NCBI RefSeq assembly: GCF_021134715.1
Contig: NC_060019.1
Coordinates: forward strand, 1,488,001-1,552,000
From: Daphnia pulex
Taxonomy: Eukaryota; Arthropoda; Branchiopoda; Diplostraca; Daphniidae
Direction: 5' to 3'
Length of the DNA: 64,000 nt
Shown here in pieces: positions 14,538 to 26,900 of this stretch. The position numbers and the translations under genes were made by a program. The notes beneath the pieces are model-generated. The model did no database searches. It worked only from the letters and a program-made list of their open reading frames with translations, and was not told where the DNA came from. Every line of letters starts with the position of its first letter. Within the stretch, counting starts at the first letter, position 1.

Positions 14538-15421
14538 CATAACTCCATGTCCTGAGCTTCGTCCTCACTGAAGTCCGACATGGAAGATTCCGAATCTGAC
14601 GACAGGTGAGCGGCTTCTTGGGCTTCCTGCTCTCTTAAAGCCTCTTCAGTTGCAAATTTTTTCACATAGTCCTTGTCAATAGAAAAGGTCAGGTGTTACT
14701 ATTGATCTATACGGATTGACACATGTCAGACATTGAAAATGTACCTGCACTTTTTTCTTGTACTCTTCGGGTTTGTGAAGATACATGGCTGCTGCATCGC
14801 CATTCAGTGGATCAATTGGATTTGGGTATGTGAGAAGCTGTGGCAGAAAAGACTCGAAGATATTGGACAAATCTGCAGATGAAAAGACAATGTCTCATTA
14901 TTCATAAAGATTTAAGTACATTTAATGCAAAATACCATATAAAGCTGTCCAAGCTTGGTTGATGACATCAAGACAGACTGTTCCTGAGACCTCGTCAATG
15001 TTTGGATGGTAAACCTTGTTCATGAATCCAATAGATGGTGATTTGAACGGATAGTGCTCTGGCAAGTGAACTCGGACTTTCCAAATCCCTCCTTCATACG
15101 GTGCTACATTTTTCAATGAAATAATGACCTGAAAACAACCATGAATGATTTCTCATCACTTACTTCCTCTTGGACCATAAAACTTGACAGCAAATTCATT
15201 AAGTCCTCCAAGGATAGTGACCTCGTATTTGCTTTCAATCCTGAAAACAAAAACAGCGGGTATTACAATAAAGACTGTCAAAAACAATAATCCACAAACA
15301 AAAGAGTTTGAAGCAAAACATGTGTGAAACTCAAGGCCAGATATGATTCTGTTAAAATAATAACTTACAATTTAATGACATCTGTGTCCATTCGACGTTT
15401 TCCAGCACTGGGCGAGGACAT
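14538..15421 (-). CDS. UBE2H: Ubiquitin-conjugating enzyme E2 H
   Basis: Five minus-strand exons: 15369-15421, 15164-15240, 14936-15103, 14745-14872, and about 14538-14671 (stop uncertain by 1 base). The product is about 186 residues (human UBE2H has 183) and closely matches it throughout: N-terminal [15 protein letters not shown], the HPN motif (YHPNIDE), the catalytic cysteine at about residue 87 ([10 protein letters not shown]), and the acidic tail ending [16 protein letters not shown]2H (yeast Ubc8) passes ubiquitin to substrates with the CTLH/GID E3 complex, where it controls gluconeogenic enzymes and erythroid maturation in known systems. The gene is head-to-head with the glycerate kinase, so the 0.6-1.2 kb between them probably contains both promoters. 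No key residue is missing. Confidence 0.96.
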
Positions 15422-15775
15422 TTTTGTTTGCACTCCAAAATCGACCACCTCGCGGAAAACTTCAGTCTGGGTTTCCCCCTCGAAATAAGAGTAGGTCCCC
15501 TTCTTTTCAGGTTAGACTCGATTGATTTGTGAAATTATTTTCGCCACAACTAATAAGAGAGGACACAATGGCCGACTGCTAGTCCCAAAAATTCTAATCC
15601 CTTCTCGCCTTGTGTGTGACGTCACCTTTATTTATAAGCAGCACGAGGAAACTGGTCTCTCAAGGTATTGCCTTTTGTACAGTAAAACAACAAATGCAGT
15701 CGATTAAAAACGGAAGAAAAACAAGCTTAGAATCTTGGAAATTATGTACTACCCAAAGATTTACGCAGCGAGCAA

Positions 15776-15979
15776 ATGAAACAAACGATGAGCTTAGCAC
15801 ACTCTCTCCTGTCCTTCGCCACTGGCACTGTACGAATAACCATAACAAAGACAGAAAGGCTAAAAAATCCACCAAGTCAGCTGTGGCTCGCCACATTGGG
15901 TTTTGCAACCTACGCTCCTTTATTTATCGCAGTAAAATGGAGGTGGTTGCATAACTCTGCAAATCTAAATTACGTTTAA
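15776..15979 (+). CDS. Possible short single-pass membrane protein (unrecognised)
   Basis: A 67-codon open frame lies between the divergent UBE2H and glycerate kinase genes. It starts MKQTMSLAHSLLSF and ends in a hydrophobic stretch (LWLATLGFATYAPLFIAV) followed by a basic, tryptophan-containing tail. This resembles small mitochondrial or ER membrane proteins in layout only, and I recognise no family. It could equally be chance coding potential in a promoter or 5' UTR. The opposite strand of the same stretch is also open for 82 codons, which weakens the case. Confidence 0.2.
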   Translation: MKQTMSLAHSLLSFATGTVRITITKTERLKNPPSQLWLATLGFATYAPLFIAVKWRWLHNSANLNYV

Positions 15980-16023
15980 TATTTTCCCTTGATTATTCCG
16001 ATTACTTTCATGCATTTAGAATC

Positions 16024-18345
16024 ATGTTTCGTGTTAGTTTTTTAACGCAGCCCTGGTCGTGTGGCCGTAGCGCGCGTATTTTGAAACGATGGATTGAAAA
16101 TGTAGGTCAGGATTCTGCGCGTAAACAACTCCGTCGTATAATGGAGAAAGGACCAATCACTATAGACTAGTAAAACTGGTTAAAAATGAGAGAATTTGTA
16201 TCGTTTGAATAGGTCGTCGAACGTGATCACGATCAGGCTGAGAGTCCAACGTTTACATTTCCGACCCAGTATCAATTGCTTATTTACATAAAAGATATGG
16301 TTACAATGAGCTATCTGAAGGCATGTTTACAGCAAAGATTCCTATGGCTTTACTCTCAAAGTTTTAGCTTGATTGTATTGCGTGATAGCGAATTTATTGA
16401 TGGCTAATTAAAATTAACTCATCAGCTGATTTCGTCTGCCTTAACAAATTCAACGTGTCATTAGCAGACGAACGAACTGTAGGGGAAAAATAAAGAATTA
16501 CACGTTCAAATCACAACAATAACTCGTAAGATTCGTGAAAAAATGCTTTTGCTTGCTACACGTTTTAAGCATTTATTGCCATTAACTTGAAAGAATTGTT
16601 GGCTGGGAATGGTGAACGTCATGAATGAGATCAGACTCATCTACAAAGCTGCCGTGGATGCCGTGAAGCCTGGTCAACTTGTAAATCAAGCAGTCAGATG
16701 TTTAGGAAATGTAGTTACAATTAAGGAAGAATTGGAGATTGAAGTTGACAACAACTGCCATGTGATCGGTATACTTTAGTATGAAATGTGTCTAAACAAT
16801 ATTTATGAGTTCACTTTTTGGATATATAGGATTTGGAAAGGCTGTGTTAGCAATGGCTCTCCAAATGGACACAATTATTGGGCACCACACGATGAAAGGA
16901 ATCATCTCAATACCACATGGAGTGATGTCACAGTACAGTCTGCCAGATCAGTTTCTGAAACGGTACACCATCTATGAAGGTGCGGTCAACAACATTCCCG
17001 ATGAAGAGTCCTTAAAAGCAACTAAAGAAATAGAAGAAATGGTTTCAAACTTGAAAGACTGTGATGTTTTGTTTGTATTAATATCAGGTATTTCCTTATT
17101 CCGTATTTCCTAAAGATTTTAACATTGCTAGAATTAATGCTTTTATTTACAGGAGGTGGATCTGCATTACTGGCATCACCAGTAGATGACCTCACTCTGG
17201 ATGACAAGCAGAAAACCATACAACTATTGTCAAAGAGCGGTGCAAACATACAGGAATTGAATTCAGTAAGAAAGAAACTATCTCGAATCAAGGGCGGGAA
17301 ACTAGCTCAGCTTTCATACCCAGCTACAACCGTGGCTCTAATTCTCTCTGACGTTATCGGCAACCCACTTGATGTCATAGCCAGCGGACCGACTGTCGAA
17401 AATAAAGATCCACAGAACAGAGGCTGGAATATCATTCAGAAATACCAGTTGGAAAACCAACTGCCTGTAAAAGTAGCAAAGTGTCTCTCGTTCACGTCGC
17501 CTAGGAACGAAATTTCATTCGATCACGTCCGGAATTATTTGATTGGTAATATTAAAGGTTGAAAATAAATCTTTAGTAGTCAAGGTTAACTGTTGTAATG
17601 TTTTTTTAGGAAGCAACCTAACTGCGTTACAGGCAGCTGAAGCTCACGCTACCCAGATTGGGTTTGTCACGGCCGTCTTGAGCGACCATATTCAAGGAGA
17701 AGCCAAAGAAATAGGCAAGAACTTTGCTCAAATAGCTCGAATTGTTGCCCAGATGATGGCAAAATCTAACGATCAACATAAACACATGGAAGCGTTATCT
17801 GTCGCGGCGGAGAACTTGAACGTTGACCCACGTTTCTGCTGCACCCTGGAGAGGCTGATTCGAGGATGCTTCAACACTCGCAAAAACTTGTGTCTTATTG
17901 GTGGAGGAGAGACCACAGTGTCAGTTCGAGGTTCTGGTCTCGGAGGAAGGAATCAAGAAATGGTGTTGAGCTATTTGGTGGAAACAGCTGAGAATCCAGC
18001 TTCCTTAGACGAACTAGATGTTGTTTTTCTAAGCGCTGGAACAGATGGTAATATTAATTTACTGACATCTAATCGTATTATTTTTGCCTATAGTCTGTTT
18101 ACTTATCTATAGGTATTGATGGGCCGACTGCAGCAGCTGGGGCTACGACTTGTGATGGCCTATTTAAAGAAGCTCAAGCACAAGGTCTTGATCCCATCAC
18201 CTACCTGGATAACAACGATTCATACAACTTCTTCCACCTATTTCAGCAAGGTAATTATCATTTGATCACTGGGCCAAGTGGCACCAATGTCATGGACATC
18301 CATATTCTTTGCTTTAATTGGAAGCAAAGAAATGTATCCTTGTAG
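16024..18345 (+). CDS. GLYCTK: Glycerate kinase (GLYCTK, DUF4147/MOFRL class)
   Basis: The core gene begins at ATG 16609 (MVNVMNEIRLIYKAAV) and has exons 16609-16768, 16830-17087, 17153-17545, 17610-18047 and 18113-18345, all in frame. Family landmarks are the N-terminal GFGKAVLAMA, the ISGGGSALLASP glycine-rich loop, ASGPTVENKD, LIGGGETTVSVRGSG and GRNQE, and the C-terminal SAGTDGIDGPT and TGPSGTNVMD of the MOFRL domain. The enzyme phosphorylates D-glycerate in serine and fructose catabolism; in animals it is mitochondrial or cytosolic depending on isoform. An upstream ATG at 16024 opens a basic stretch (MFRVSFLTQPW...) that could be a mitochondrial presequence exon: a donor at 16102 joined to an acceptor before 16591 would keep frame. 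That join is inferred. Ten residues after the last family motif the protein ends at TAG 18343. Confidence 0.9.
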
Positions 18346-18845
18346 TTATGCTTGCCGGCAATCTTTCCTATCGATCAAGACCAAAATGTGTCGACATAGG
18401 CATGTGCAAGCAACAGTCATTCGTTGTGTTATCGGGCATTTAAAGAATAAGGAAGTGTATACATAATTCATTGGCCTACCAACTGCGTCAAAGCGTCAAG
18501 TGGAAAATAACCCCGACCACCGACGTTTTGTAAATGTTTTTCTTTTTGCGGTTATGATTTTCCTTCCGTAGCTTGACAAAGTTATTTCTCAATCACCAAC
18601 ATTTCGCCTCGTTTCCCTTTCAGTTCCGTGCCTTCTGAAAAAGAGATAAAGAGAGCAGTTCTTTTTTAAATTATAAATCTTTGTATTGAAATCTCTTCAC
18701 AGCTCAAGTTTATACTGTTTATATAAGAAAAATGCTTAATTAGTTTGGAAAGGAAAATCGTAATAAATCTGAAAATTAATACAAATAAAATTATAGCAAC
18801 TAGCATATAATATACAGCTTTTTAAATAAATTGACATCACAAAAG

Positions 18846-19964
18846 TTAACGCCAACGTGGTCTCACCGACCCTTGTTGAAGTCTACGAACGGTAGCAGGG
18901 CGAGATGTCACTGACGACAGAGAACGGCGACGAGTAACTGCATAAATATAAGACTTAAATAACTCGATTGAAATTTATAAATATTGATAACAGAGGACTG
19001 ACCATTTTGTAAGTTAATCCGTGGAAGTGATGGCATTTCTTCAACTCGCATCTCTCCAATAAAAACGTTGCGGTTAGTTATCTGATAAAATGGATTGGAT
19101 GTGTTGGGTTGACGTTCACCAGTCAACAAATTTCGGGACAGTTCTTGGTGTTGTTTCATCAGTTCCTTTCTGTTATTCTTCTCATCCTCGGAATAGCCAT
19201 CGACGATGATGCCAATAATGTTGTCCATCGAGAAGTTCCTCCTTTCTGAAGTGATCGATTCTCTGCAGACTGGACACCCGACAATAGGTGCTCTATTCTT
19301 TTCAAAATTCTTCCATTGAGTGACACAGTATTGGCAGAATGTGTGCATGCAGTTTAACGTTGTGGCCTGAAATATTTGTTGGAAATGTCAACGAAACTAA
19401 TTTTGTTTAAAACTGTCAAACTTACAGACACCATGAGCTCCGAACAGATACCGCATCGTAGCTCAATTTCCATTCGCTGCATTTTGTCTACGACATTGCT
19501 AGATGAGGCACAATCCTAATTAATAAAAGAAACAGTTAGACTATAAATCAAGTCGTGCAATAAAATGAAATGTCACACCTGATTGCCGGCGACGTTCTCC
19601 TTAGCGTGGTCCTGTTGAGCTGCTTTAGCCATGATTTGTTGTTGTAAAGTCCTGACTTGTTGTAATTCTCTTTGAACACGTGACTGAACTTCGGAGTCGA
19701 CTTGCAGATGCAACGTCAATCGGAATTTCTCCTTCAACAACTCACACTGCTCTTCTCGTAGCTGGTTCAGTCGTCTTAAAAGTTGGCACGTGCGCTCAAA
19801 CCTGGCCACAATTCGATCTTTCGAGATTCGGAGTTCTTTTTCCTATTTATACGAATGCATAAATTTTAATTATTTAATGATAGGACTGCGGTACTTACTC
19901 GACTTTTCAGCTTCACAATTCTGGCTTCGAGTTTCAGTTGACGTTCACGTGTCTGTTTTCCCAT
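18846..19964 (-). CDS. RNF8-like coiled-coil/RING E3 ubiquitin ligase, no FHA domain seen
   Basis: Five minus-strand exons: 19899-19964, 19579-19842, 19426-19515, 19003-19366, 18846-18937, giving 291 residues. A charged, Q/E/R-rich helical N-terminal region (about residues 1-110) looks like a coiled coil. A C3HC4 RING follows (C131, C134, C146, H148, C151, C154, C171, C174; CGICSELMVS...TLNCMHTFCQYC...CPVC). After it, the SMDNIIGIIVDGYSEDEKNNRKEL segment is the post-RING helix pattern of RNF8. The tail is basic (PRWR end). RNF8 ubiquitinates histones at DNA breaks and docks through an N-terminal FHA domain; I found none in the 1 kb upstream. The start ATG (MGKQTRER) follows an AAG that could be a splice acceptor, so distant 5' exons are possible. 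The 3' end converges on the glycerate kinase, 500 bp apart. Confidence 0.8.
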
Positions 19965-21044
19965 CTTGATGCTTGATGTACGTCTTGATCAGTAGCTCGT
20001 CGATGTCGAATGAAGTCTCAGTGGCAGAAATGTTCTGCGAACTAAATGTTTTTGGATTAAGTATCGATTGAGATGATCGAATTGGGAATTTTTTTTTGTG
20101 CCGATAATATTGGGAAAAGTTACGCAATTTATTGTAGCAATAAAATCGTAATTTATTGTAAATTTTGTCGTTGATTCCGAATTGGCATATCATTAATATT
20201 CGGTCGAATAATTTTCGATTATGATTCTAGTTGCAGTTAAACGAAATGGATGGCGCAATAAAAATTCCCATCCTATTTGGTAATTTCCCGCTATAACTAG
20301 ACAAAGTGTCCTCCAAAACGGAAAAGAGCACTCTAAATTTACATTCCGTTGTGATCGCTGTAGCTAACAGGAAGAAAATGCAGTTGTATCTTGTTATAAT
20401 TTTTAGGGTTCCCTTTCTGATCGTAGGCTCATTTTTCTATAGGAAATTCTGTAGACCCTCTCGGTGCCTTAATTTTTCCATTACAATGTATTAACTGCCG
20501 TCGTAATCAGATCTGATGTAATAAAGATTGCTAGAGAGTCACGTTTTACTCGAAATCCAATTATTATGTTATCGATTGGATATAGCGGCTGTTTCGGCTC
20601 TTTGTGTGTGTGTTACTGAGCGATTTAAATCTGACCGTGAAATCCTTATAGTTATCAAGAACCCAACCGTAAAAACTGGATTTCATTACAAGCGAGAGAG
20701 GGACGACACACTGATCAATATTAATATAGTTAGTTAAAGCTTTATCGAACGCATTCATCGATTTAGGTTTAGGCAATGTCATTAAATTATTGCTGTTGTT
20801 GAAGTCGGGGTTCCCGTTGCTATGGCTTCTTAATGGTATGAAAAACGCTGCAGTTCACATCAATTGGGAAAATGTGAAAATGCTTTTAGTTTATAGTGTA
20901 ATTTGTATCTAACAATGAAAGAACAATTTTTTTGTCAGCCTGTATTTCCTGTGGTATAATGCAGAAAATCCCATTACACAATTATTTAATATAAAAGAGC
21001 ATAGTATTCATCTAGCCAATATACAGGCCACATAACTGGGAAAT

Positions 21045-21668
21045 CTATTTATGTTGATCAATCAGTTTTCTAAGCTGGTCTTCATTGGCTCCAGAAAACT
21101 CAGCAACCTATAATGAAACGACAGTTAGAAAGCTGTAATTATGAAATTTTTAGAGATGACTCACCTTTACACCATTCTTCAAGTAGAGGAATGTAGGCAT
21201 GCACGAAATGTTGTACTCAGATGCAACATCTTCACATTCATCCACATCAACTTTAACGAAAACAACATTGGGCATCTCTTTCGACATTGCCTGCAGTAGA
21301 ATTTGAAAGTTGATGAAACACCTACTTTGAAACAGTTATGAATATTAAGTTGGTGACCTCAATTTTTGGAGCAATCATCTTGCAGGGGCCACACCAAGTG
21401 GCATAAAAGTCCACAACAACTAATTTTCCTCCTGCTTCCTTCAACTGGTTATTGAAGTCTTGCTAGAATTTTTCAAAAAGAAAGTATATCAAACACGGAA
21501 AAGGAACCGTCCACGAGTTTGTTGTTGGTTTTGTAATTTGGCATAACGCAACAACGATAAAAGGAGGTCAAATTGATGGCGTTTCTCTCCTTTCAAACGA
21601 TGATGTAACAAAAACCGAGAGCATGAGTCGATTGAAATGTGTACCTTGTCCTTAACTTGATAGACCAT
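21045..21668 (-). CDS. TXN: Thioredoxin
   Basis: Four minus-strand exons (21645-21668, 21358-21462, 21165-21290, 21045-21107) encode 105 residues, the normal length of an animal cytosolic thioredoxin. It has the redox-active WCGPC motif (C32 and C35), the preceding VVVDFYATW strand, the cis-proline loop CMPTF, and the C-terminal [10 protein letters not shown] helix start also found in vertebrate TXN. It reduces protein disulfides and is recycled by thioredoxin reductase with NADPH. All exon joins fall between codons. There is no signal or transit peptide, so a cytosolic or nuclear location is likely. The gene sits head-to-head with the BICRA-like gene, about 2.2 kb from that gene's start codon. 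Confidence 0.96.
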
Positions 21669-23907
21669 GATGATTAATATATCCCAAAGTTTACACGAAC
21701 AGCAGGAATCGAATGTCACGTGAAGATCCTCGACGAGCTACTTGCAAACGACCGGCTCAAGCGTAAAATGACGAGTCAGAATTTAACGCACAGATCGGAC
21801 AAGTGTCTTATGTTTGTTGCTAGCGCCACTGGTGGGAAAAATGAGAACATTTAGGCTTGGGTTCTAATTGATTCTTCGGGCCTTTAATAAATCAAGTTTG
21901 GTTGGATCTCATAGTCTGCCATCTAGTGGCGAAGCATCAGTCCCCAAGGAAAAGATTCAATTTCACGAGCACTTGAAAACTTATCTTTCACGCGTTGATC
22001 ATTATTTTTAGTAATCGTTTAATTTTTCATGGTGTCTAAAAGTTTTCTGTAGTAAATTATAGCCAACGAATGGAGTAGTGACCTACCTAGTGAGTAAAAA
22101 CCTCTAGTACCGCCCCCTTTTCCAACATACATTTTGTTGCTGACGTAAAACGTAAATCGTGAACGATGCACATTAATGGAAGGTCCCCTCATCACAACCC
22201 ACGGCTTTGATTAAAGAGCCACAGTGATGCGATTAAATAAAAAAATGAATAAAAATGAACCAAAGAATGTCATCAGAAAAACATAGGGGGAGCCCACAAT
22301 CGCACAATGCCATCTAGCAACCGATAGTCGAAATTAATCAGTCAATGGCGTCGTCGTCACCCGAAGAAAGCATTGTGACTAGTATAGAAAATGCTTGTAA
22401 TTAATTCTCGCTGATTGCAACAGTATATCGTATTAGGTGTGTACAATCGTGTTGCTGCGTGTGTGTGTGTATACGATGTGGGTGCAAAAGTTACCTCATT
22501 AAACGAAGAGGCATCTGAGAGAGAAGCAGAGAAACGAGAAGCCTAGAGAGGAGGGGGTGGAGTCCAGTTGTCCATTGGAGGGGGGTGGCTTGGTGACGTC
22601 AACATATTCGTTTCTCCCCGTACTGCTGGTGCTGGTGAAAATTGTCTGTAGAAAGTCCCTCCGTGAATTCGTTGGAGAGAACCCCAAAGGTTCTGACTGG
22701 CGAGACTAGGGGGAAACCGTTGGGCTATACAGTGGGCGGAGCTTGGGCAGCAGCAGCAGCAGCCCAGCCAAGGCTTGTGGATGTGTCGCGGTTTTAACTT
22801 TTTTCTTACAACCGACTACTCGGAGCTAGTGTAAAGAGAAAAAGGGATATTATTTCGAATGATGGAATTCTCGGGGGCAGGGTCACGTGTGCCGCGCCGC
22901 TAAGGTAGTCCTCCATCCGTTTCGCTCATTTTCATCGACTCGATCAGTGTTTTCAACGTGTTTTAATTAAGTTTTTTAACCAACCCCACCGTCTAAACAA
23001 CGAGCCTTGACTCTGTGTGTGTGTGTGCTCATTCCCTATACCCTTGCCACATCAATGGCTGTTGTGTTGTGTGTGTACGTGTTTGCCAGCGTGGGCACCT
23101 ACGCCATTGCTCTCGATTCGGCTGCTCCTCCGTTAATAATAGTAGAAAGAAAATCATCGTCTCGTTCATTAAGTGATTTGCTTCTTATTTAATGATGACC
23201 CCATACATTGTCGGACAGTAGTATAGGCTCCCCCCATTGGCTTATTCTTGAGTGGGTCGTCAGAGAAAACACCGAAACTTTTACTCCGTTTGCCTTGGTT
23301 TCCTTTTTATTATTTCGCTCATGCGCAGTCCCGATCAAAACACACACGAGTGAGAAAAATCAACCCAAATCGCTAGTTATTCCATCACATTTGCGTCTTG
23401 TTATGTTTTGCATTCGTCGGCCGCCAAGATGGCGGCTTGTTTTTGTTGTTACCACGATTATTCTTTTCGAAATTGAATATCCCCTCAACCCATTACACGT
23501 TTTTTTACTAGCCATTAAAAATCCAGTGGCCGGATGTTTGAAACTCGATTCCATTCGATTCCAATTTCTAAAATGCTGTTGTGAGGATGTTATCGCGAGA
23601 AGATGATCAGTTAACACAATTTCGTTCATTTGTTTGCGTTTCAGATGTGGTGACCGACAGACGCGCTCTACATAATTGTGTCGGAAGAGCCTTCACAACC
23701 AACAACATTGGACTTTTCTCACACACTTGATCGTCGAATAAGCAATAGAAAATAAATCTAACGTGTCGATATATATTTTGGAGGAGCACGTTCATGGTTT
23801 GCCCAACTTATGGCCTGACGGATGTGTGACCGGCGCCACCTGTATCGAACATCAATTGTTCCTTTCCGTTTCAGGTTGGCTTGATTAACTAATGTTGAGC
23901 TAACAAC
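21669..23907. other. Divergent promoter and 5' UTR interval between thioredoxin and the BICRA-like gene
   Basis: There is no coding sequence I can support. It contains (GT)n at 22459-22470 and 23012-23026, a (CAG)n tract at 22749-22764 and GC-richer DNA at 22,650-22,950 that may be the BICRA-like core promoter. A pyrimidine tract ending TTTCAG at 23638-23644, and another ending TTTCAG at 23870-23875, could be acceptors of 5' UTR introns before the ATG at 23908. Transcription start sites cannot be placed by eye. Confidence 0.4.
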
Positions 23908-26900
23908 ATGATCAATAATTCTGACTTGATTCGATCCATTCAGGACTTGACGGATATGGATTACGATGGGCAACGTTTGTTGGACGTGATCAATGATCCC
24001 AACGCCCTGGAAAGTTTCCTGGGCGGAATAGGGAATGGGAGTGGGATTAACAACGCTGCTAACGCTCACAGTGGTGTTTCGCTGGATTCGACCCATACCA
24101 TCACTCAGCAGCAGTTGGCCAGTCTGCAACAGCAAATCCAACAGCAGCAACAACAGCTGCAGCAATTGCAACAACAACAACACCACCAACAGCAGATACA
24201 TTCCCCGTTCTCGGTTCCCGTCAGGTCGCCGGCACCTGGTACAAGTCCGGCTGCGACTGTGATCCTTCGTTCGCCCGCTGCTCCTCCACCAGCCGCCAGT
24301 CCTTCTTCGCTGGCCTCCAGTCCGGCGCCCAATACACTTGGACATGCCACCTCTTACTCGGTCTCCTCTCCGGCACCGGCTCCGTCGCCCGGTCCTCAAC
24401 AGTTTAGTTACCGAGCAGTTCCTTCCCCTCAACAGAGGACAGGCTCCTTGTCCTCAACACCGGTGGCATCGCCCATCAATTACCCTCCTGGGCCAGGTCC
24501 AGGCAACACAGGGCAAAACACCCAATCTGTCCAGTTGCCAGCTGGCACCATCACGATTCCGGCTCTCGCTAGTACGTCATTTTTCCTTTCCATTTTGATT
24601 GCATCATTCTCTCTAATCGTTGGCCATTTTCTTTTAGCTGCTGTCGGACAAGTCCAGCAGCTCGTTTCGGGTGGCCAGGTGCTTCAGATAGTGTCGGCTC
24701 CTCCACCCGCCACGCCTCCCCAAGTAGCCGGAACAAACACGACAACTTCCCAACCGGTAGTGAGACATCCTGTGGCTGCTGCACGTTCCAAGCAGCCACA
24801 GCTTAGGCCAAAGCCAGCAAACAACTCAAGCCCTGGCCCGGTTCAACAGGCTCATGCTGTCAAGTATGTCAAATAATTCCAGTGATTGTAGAGAGAATAA
24901 TTTAAAAAATGTTAACATTTTCTCCCCTTTTAAAGTAGTCCAAGAACTTCATCACCAGTTATTGTCCAGCAGCAGCAACAACAACAACAGCTTCACCATC
25001 AACAGCAACAACAGCAGCAACAACAACAACAGCATCAGCTCCAACAACAACAACAACCACAACCCGTCCAGCAGCAAATAACGCAGCAACACGCGACGGG
25101 CCAAGTAGTGCAATTGGGTACGGGTGGGCCTACGGGTACATTGGTCTTCTCAGGTGGAGGAAACGCCATGTTTCCAGCGCTGGCCCCAACCGGAGGCCAG
25201 TTTTTCCTTCAGCAGCAGGGTAGCGGAGGTTTCCAACTGATCGTCCGACCTCCCGTACCTTCCAGCTCGCCTCCCAAGCAGCAGCAACAGCAGCAGAGCA
25301 TTGTGATGCAACCTCAGATTGGTCAGACCGTCCATCTCGCCCCAAACAACAACAACCGTCCGGCGACTGCTGTCGCGGCTGCCGTCCCTAATCCCCCCTG
25401 CCACCCTACCATATCCCAGCACCACCAGCCCATGGTAAGATTAGTCACTTTACCTGGCCTGGGCACTGTCCAGCTACAGCAGATTCAGACGCCCAACGGA
25501 CCGGCCTTCCTGGCCGTCCAGCAACCACAGCAGCATCAGCCTCAACAACAGACGCAGCAGCAGCAGCAACAACCGGCTACCTTCTTACGTAATCATCCTG
25601 GGCAACAAGCATTTATCCAACAACATCACGTCATTCAACAGCAGCAACAGCCTCACATTGTCACTCAACAACAGCAACAACCTCATATCCTCAACAACCT
25701 TACTCAACAACCCCAGCAGCAGCAACAACAGCAACAAGACAATATCCGGCTGGTATCCAGTCCCGCTACGACGTTGATCCCGAATAGTGATAATGTCGTT
25801 GATAACAACACCAACAACAGTACAACACCATCCACCACATTCGCCACCCCACCCAATAAAAAGCCGCCCGCGAAGAAGAAGCCCAAGCCAAAGAAGAAAA
25901 AGGAAGAAGTATGTGTGTCTAGATTATTTGTAAATCAAAGAAATTGTTTTAATGGTGTGTGTGAAAATCAACAGGTTGTGGTTGAAGAAAAGAAGCCAGC
26001 TGTCCAGGTCAATTTGGCTGAACTGCTGAAACAAACGGGTATTGTTGACGACGACGAATCTTTCTTTATGGATGATGAACCGACTCTGCAGCCGCCACCA
26101 CCACCACCTCCTCAGCAGCAGCAGCAGCAGATCCAGCAACAACTCCCGATCCAAATTCAGATGGAGCAGCCGATTCCGCCTACAGAGACCAAAGAAAATA
26201 ACGTAATGAAAAATTGCTAAATGTAAATTTGTTCCAGGAGTTTAATCAACATTTTTAATTAGATGATGCTGGCACCAATGTTGAGTGAAATGAACCTCAT
26301 TCAGACGCTCCATCAACACGGTCTGGCCTTGTCTGAAGATGATCTTCACACGTTGCGGAATTTTATCAAACCGAGTGAACAGGCTAGTGAACAGTCCAGT
26401 GCCTTAGGAGGAAGTGATTCGCTCGCCAATGGACTTAAAGGAGCCACCATGTTGAAAGCACCGGCTGCAGCCGTTTCACTGACCCTGGGCAACGGCCAAG
26501 TGATCCAGTTGACGGGCGAGCCTTTCGCAGATGCCCAACAACAGCCGAGAGTTCAGTTTGTGACGAATCCTTTCGACGCCCAAGCGACTCAAGTGTTCCA
26601 GGCCGCACCGCAAGCCGTGGCGGCTCCTGCCGCTCCTCCTCCTCAAATGACTGAAGTGATGCACTCGACTAATCACGGGTTTCAGAACGAGTTCCTCGAG
26701 GATTTGGCCAGGAGTCAGATAGTGTCGGATTCCAAGAAAACCAAGAGCAAAGCGGCTCCTGTCCAGAGAGCCGCTCCTGCCAACACCAACAACAATGCCC
26801 CCAAGAAAAAGCCCGAGCCGCGCAAGAAGAAACCACCTCCTGTCAAGGCAGGAGCGAATGCCGGAACGAATGCAACCGGACAAACGACTCCAGCCCACAC

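Noticed and set aside
23758-24432. 224-codon minus-strand frame opposite the first BICRA-like exon
   Set aside because: It is the antisense shadow of CAG/CAA repeats and proline codons (poly-Leu, poly-Arg), with no family resemblance.
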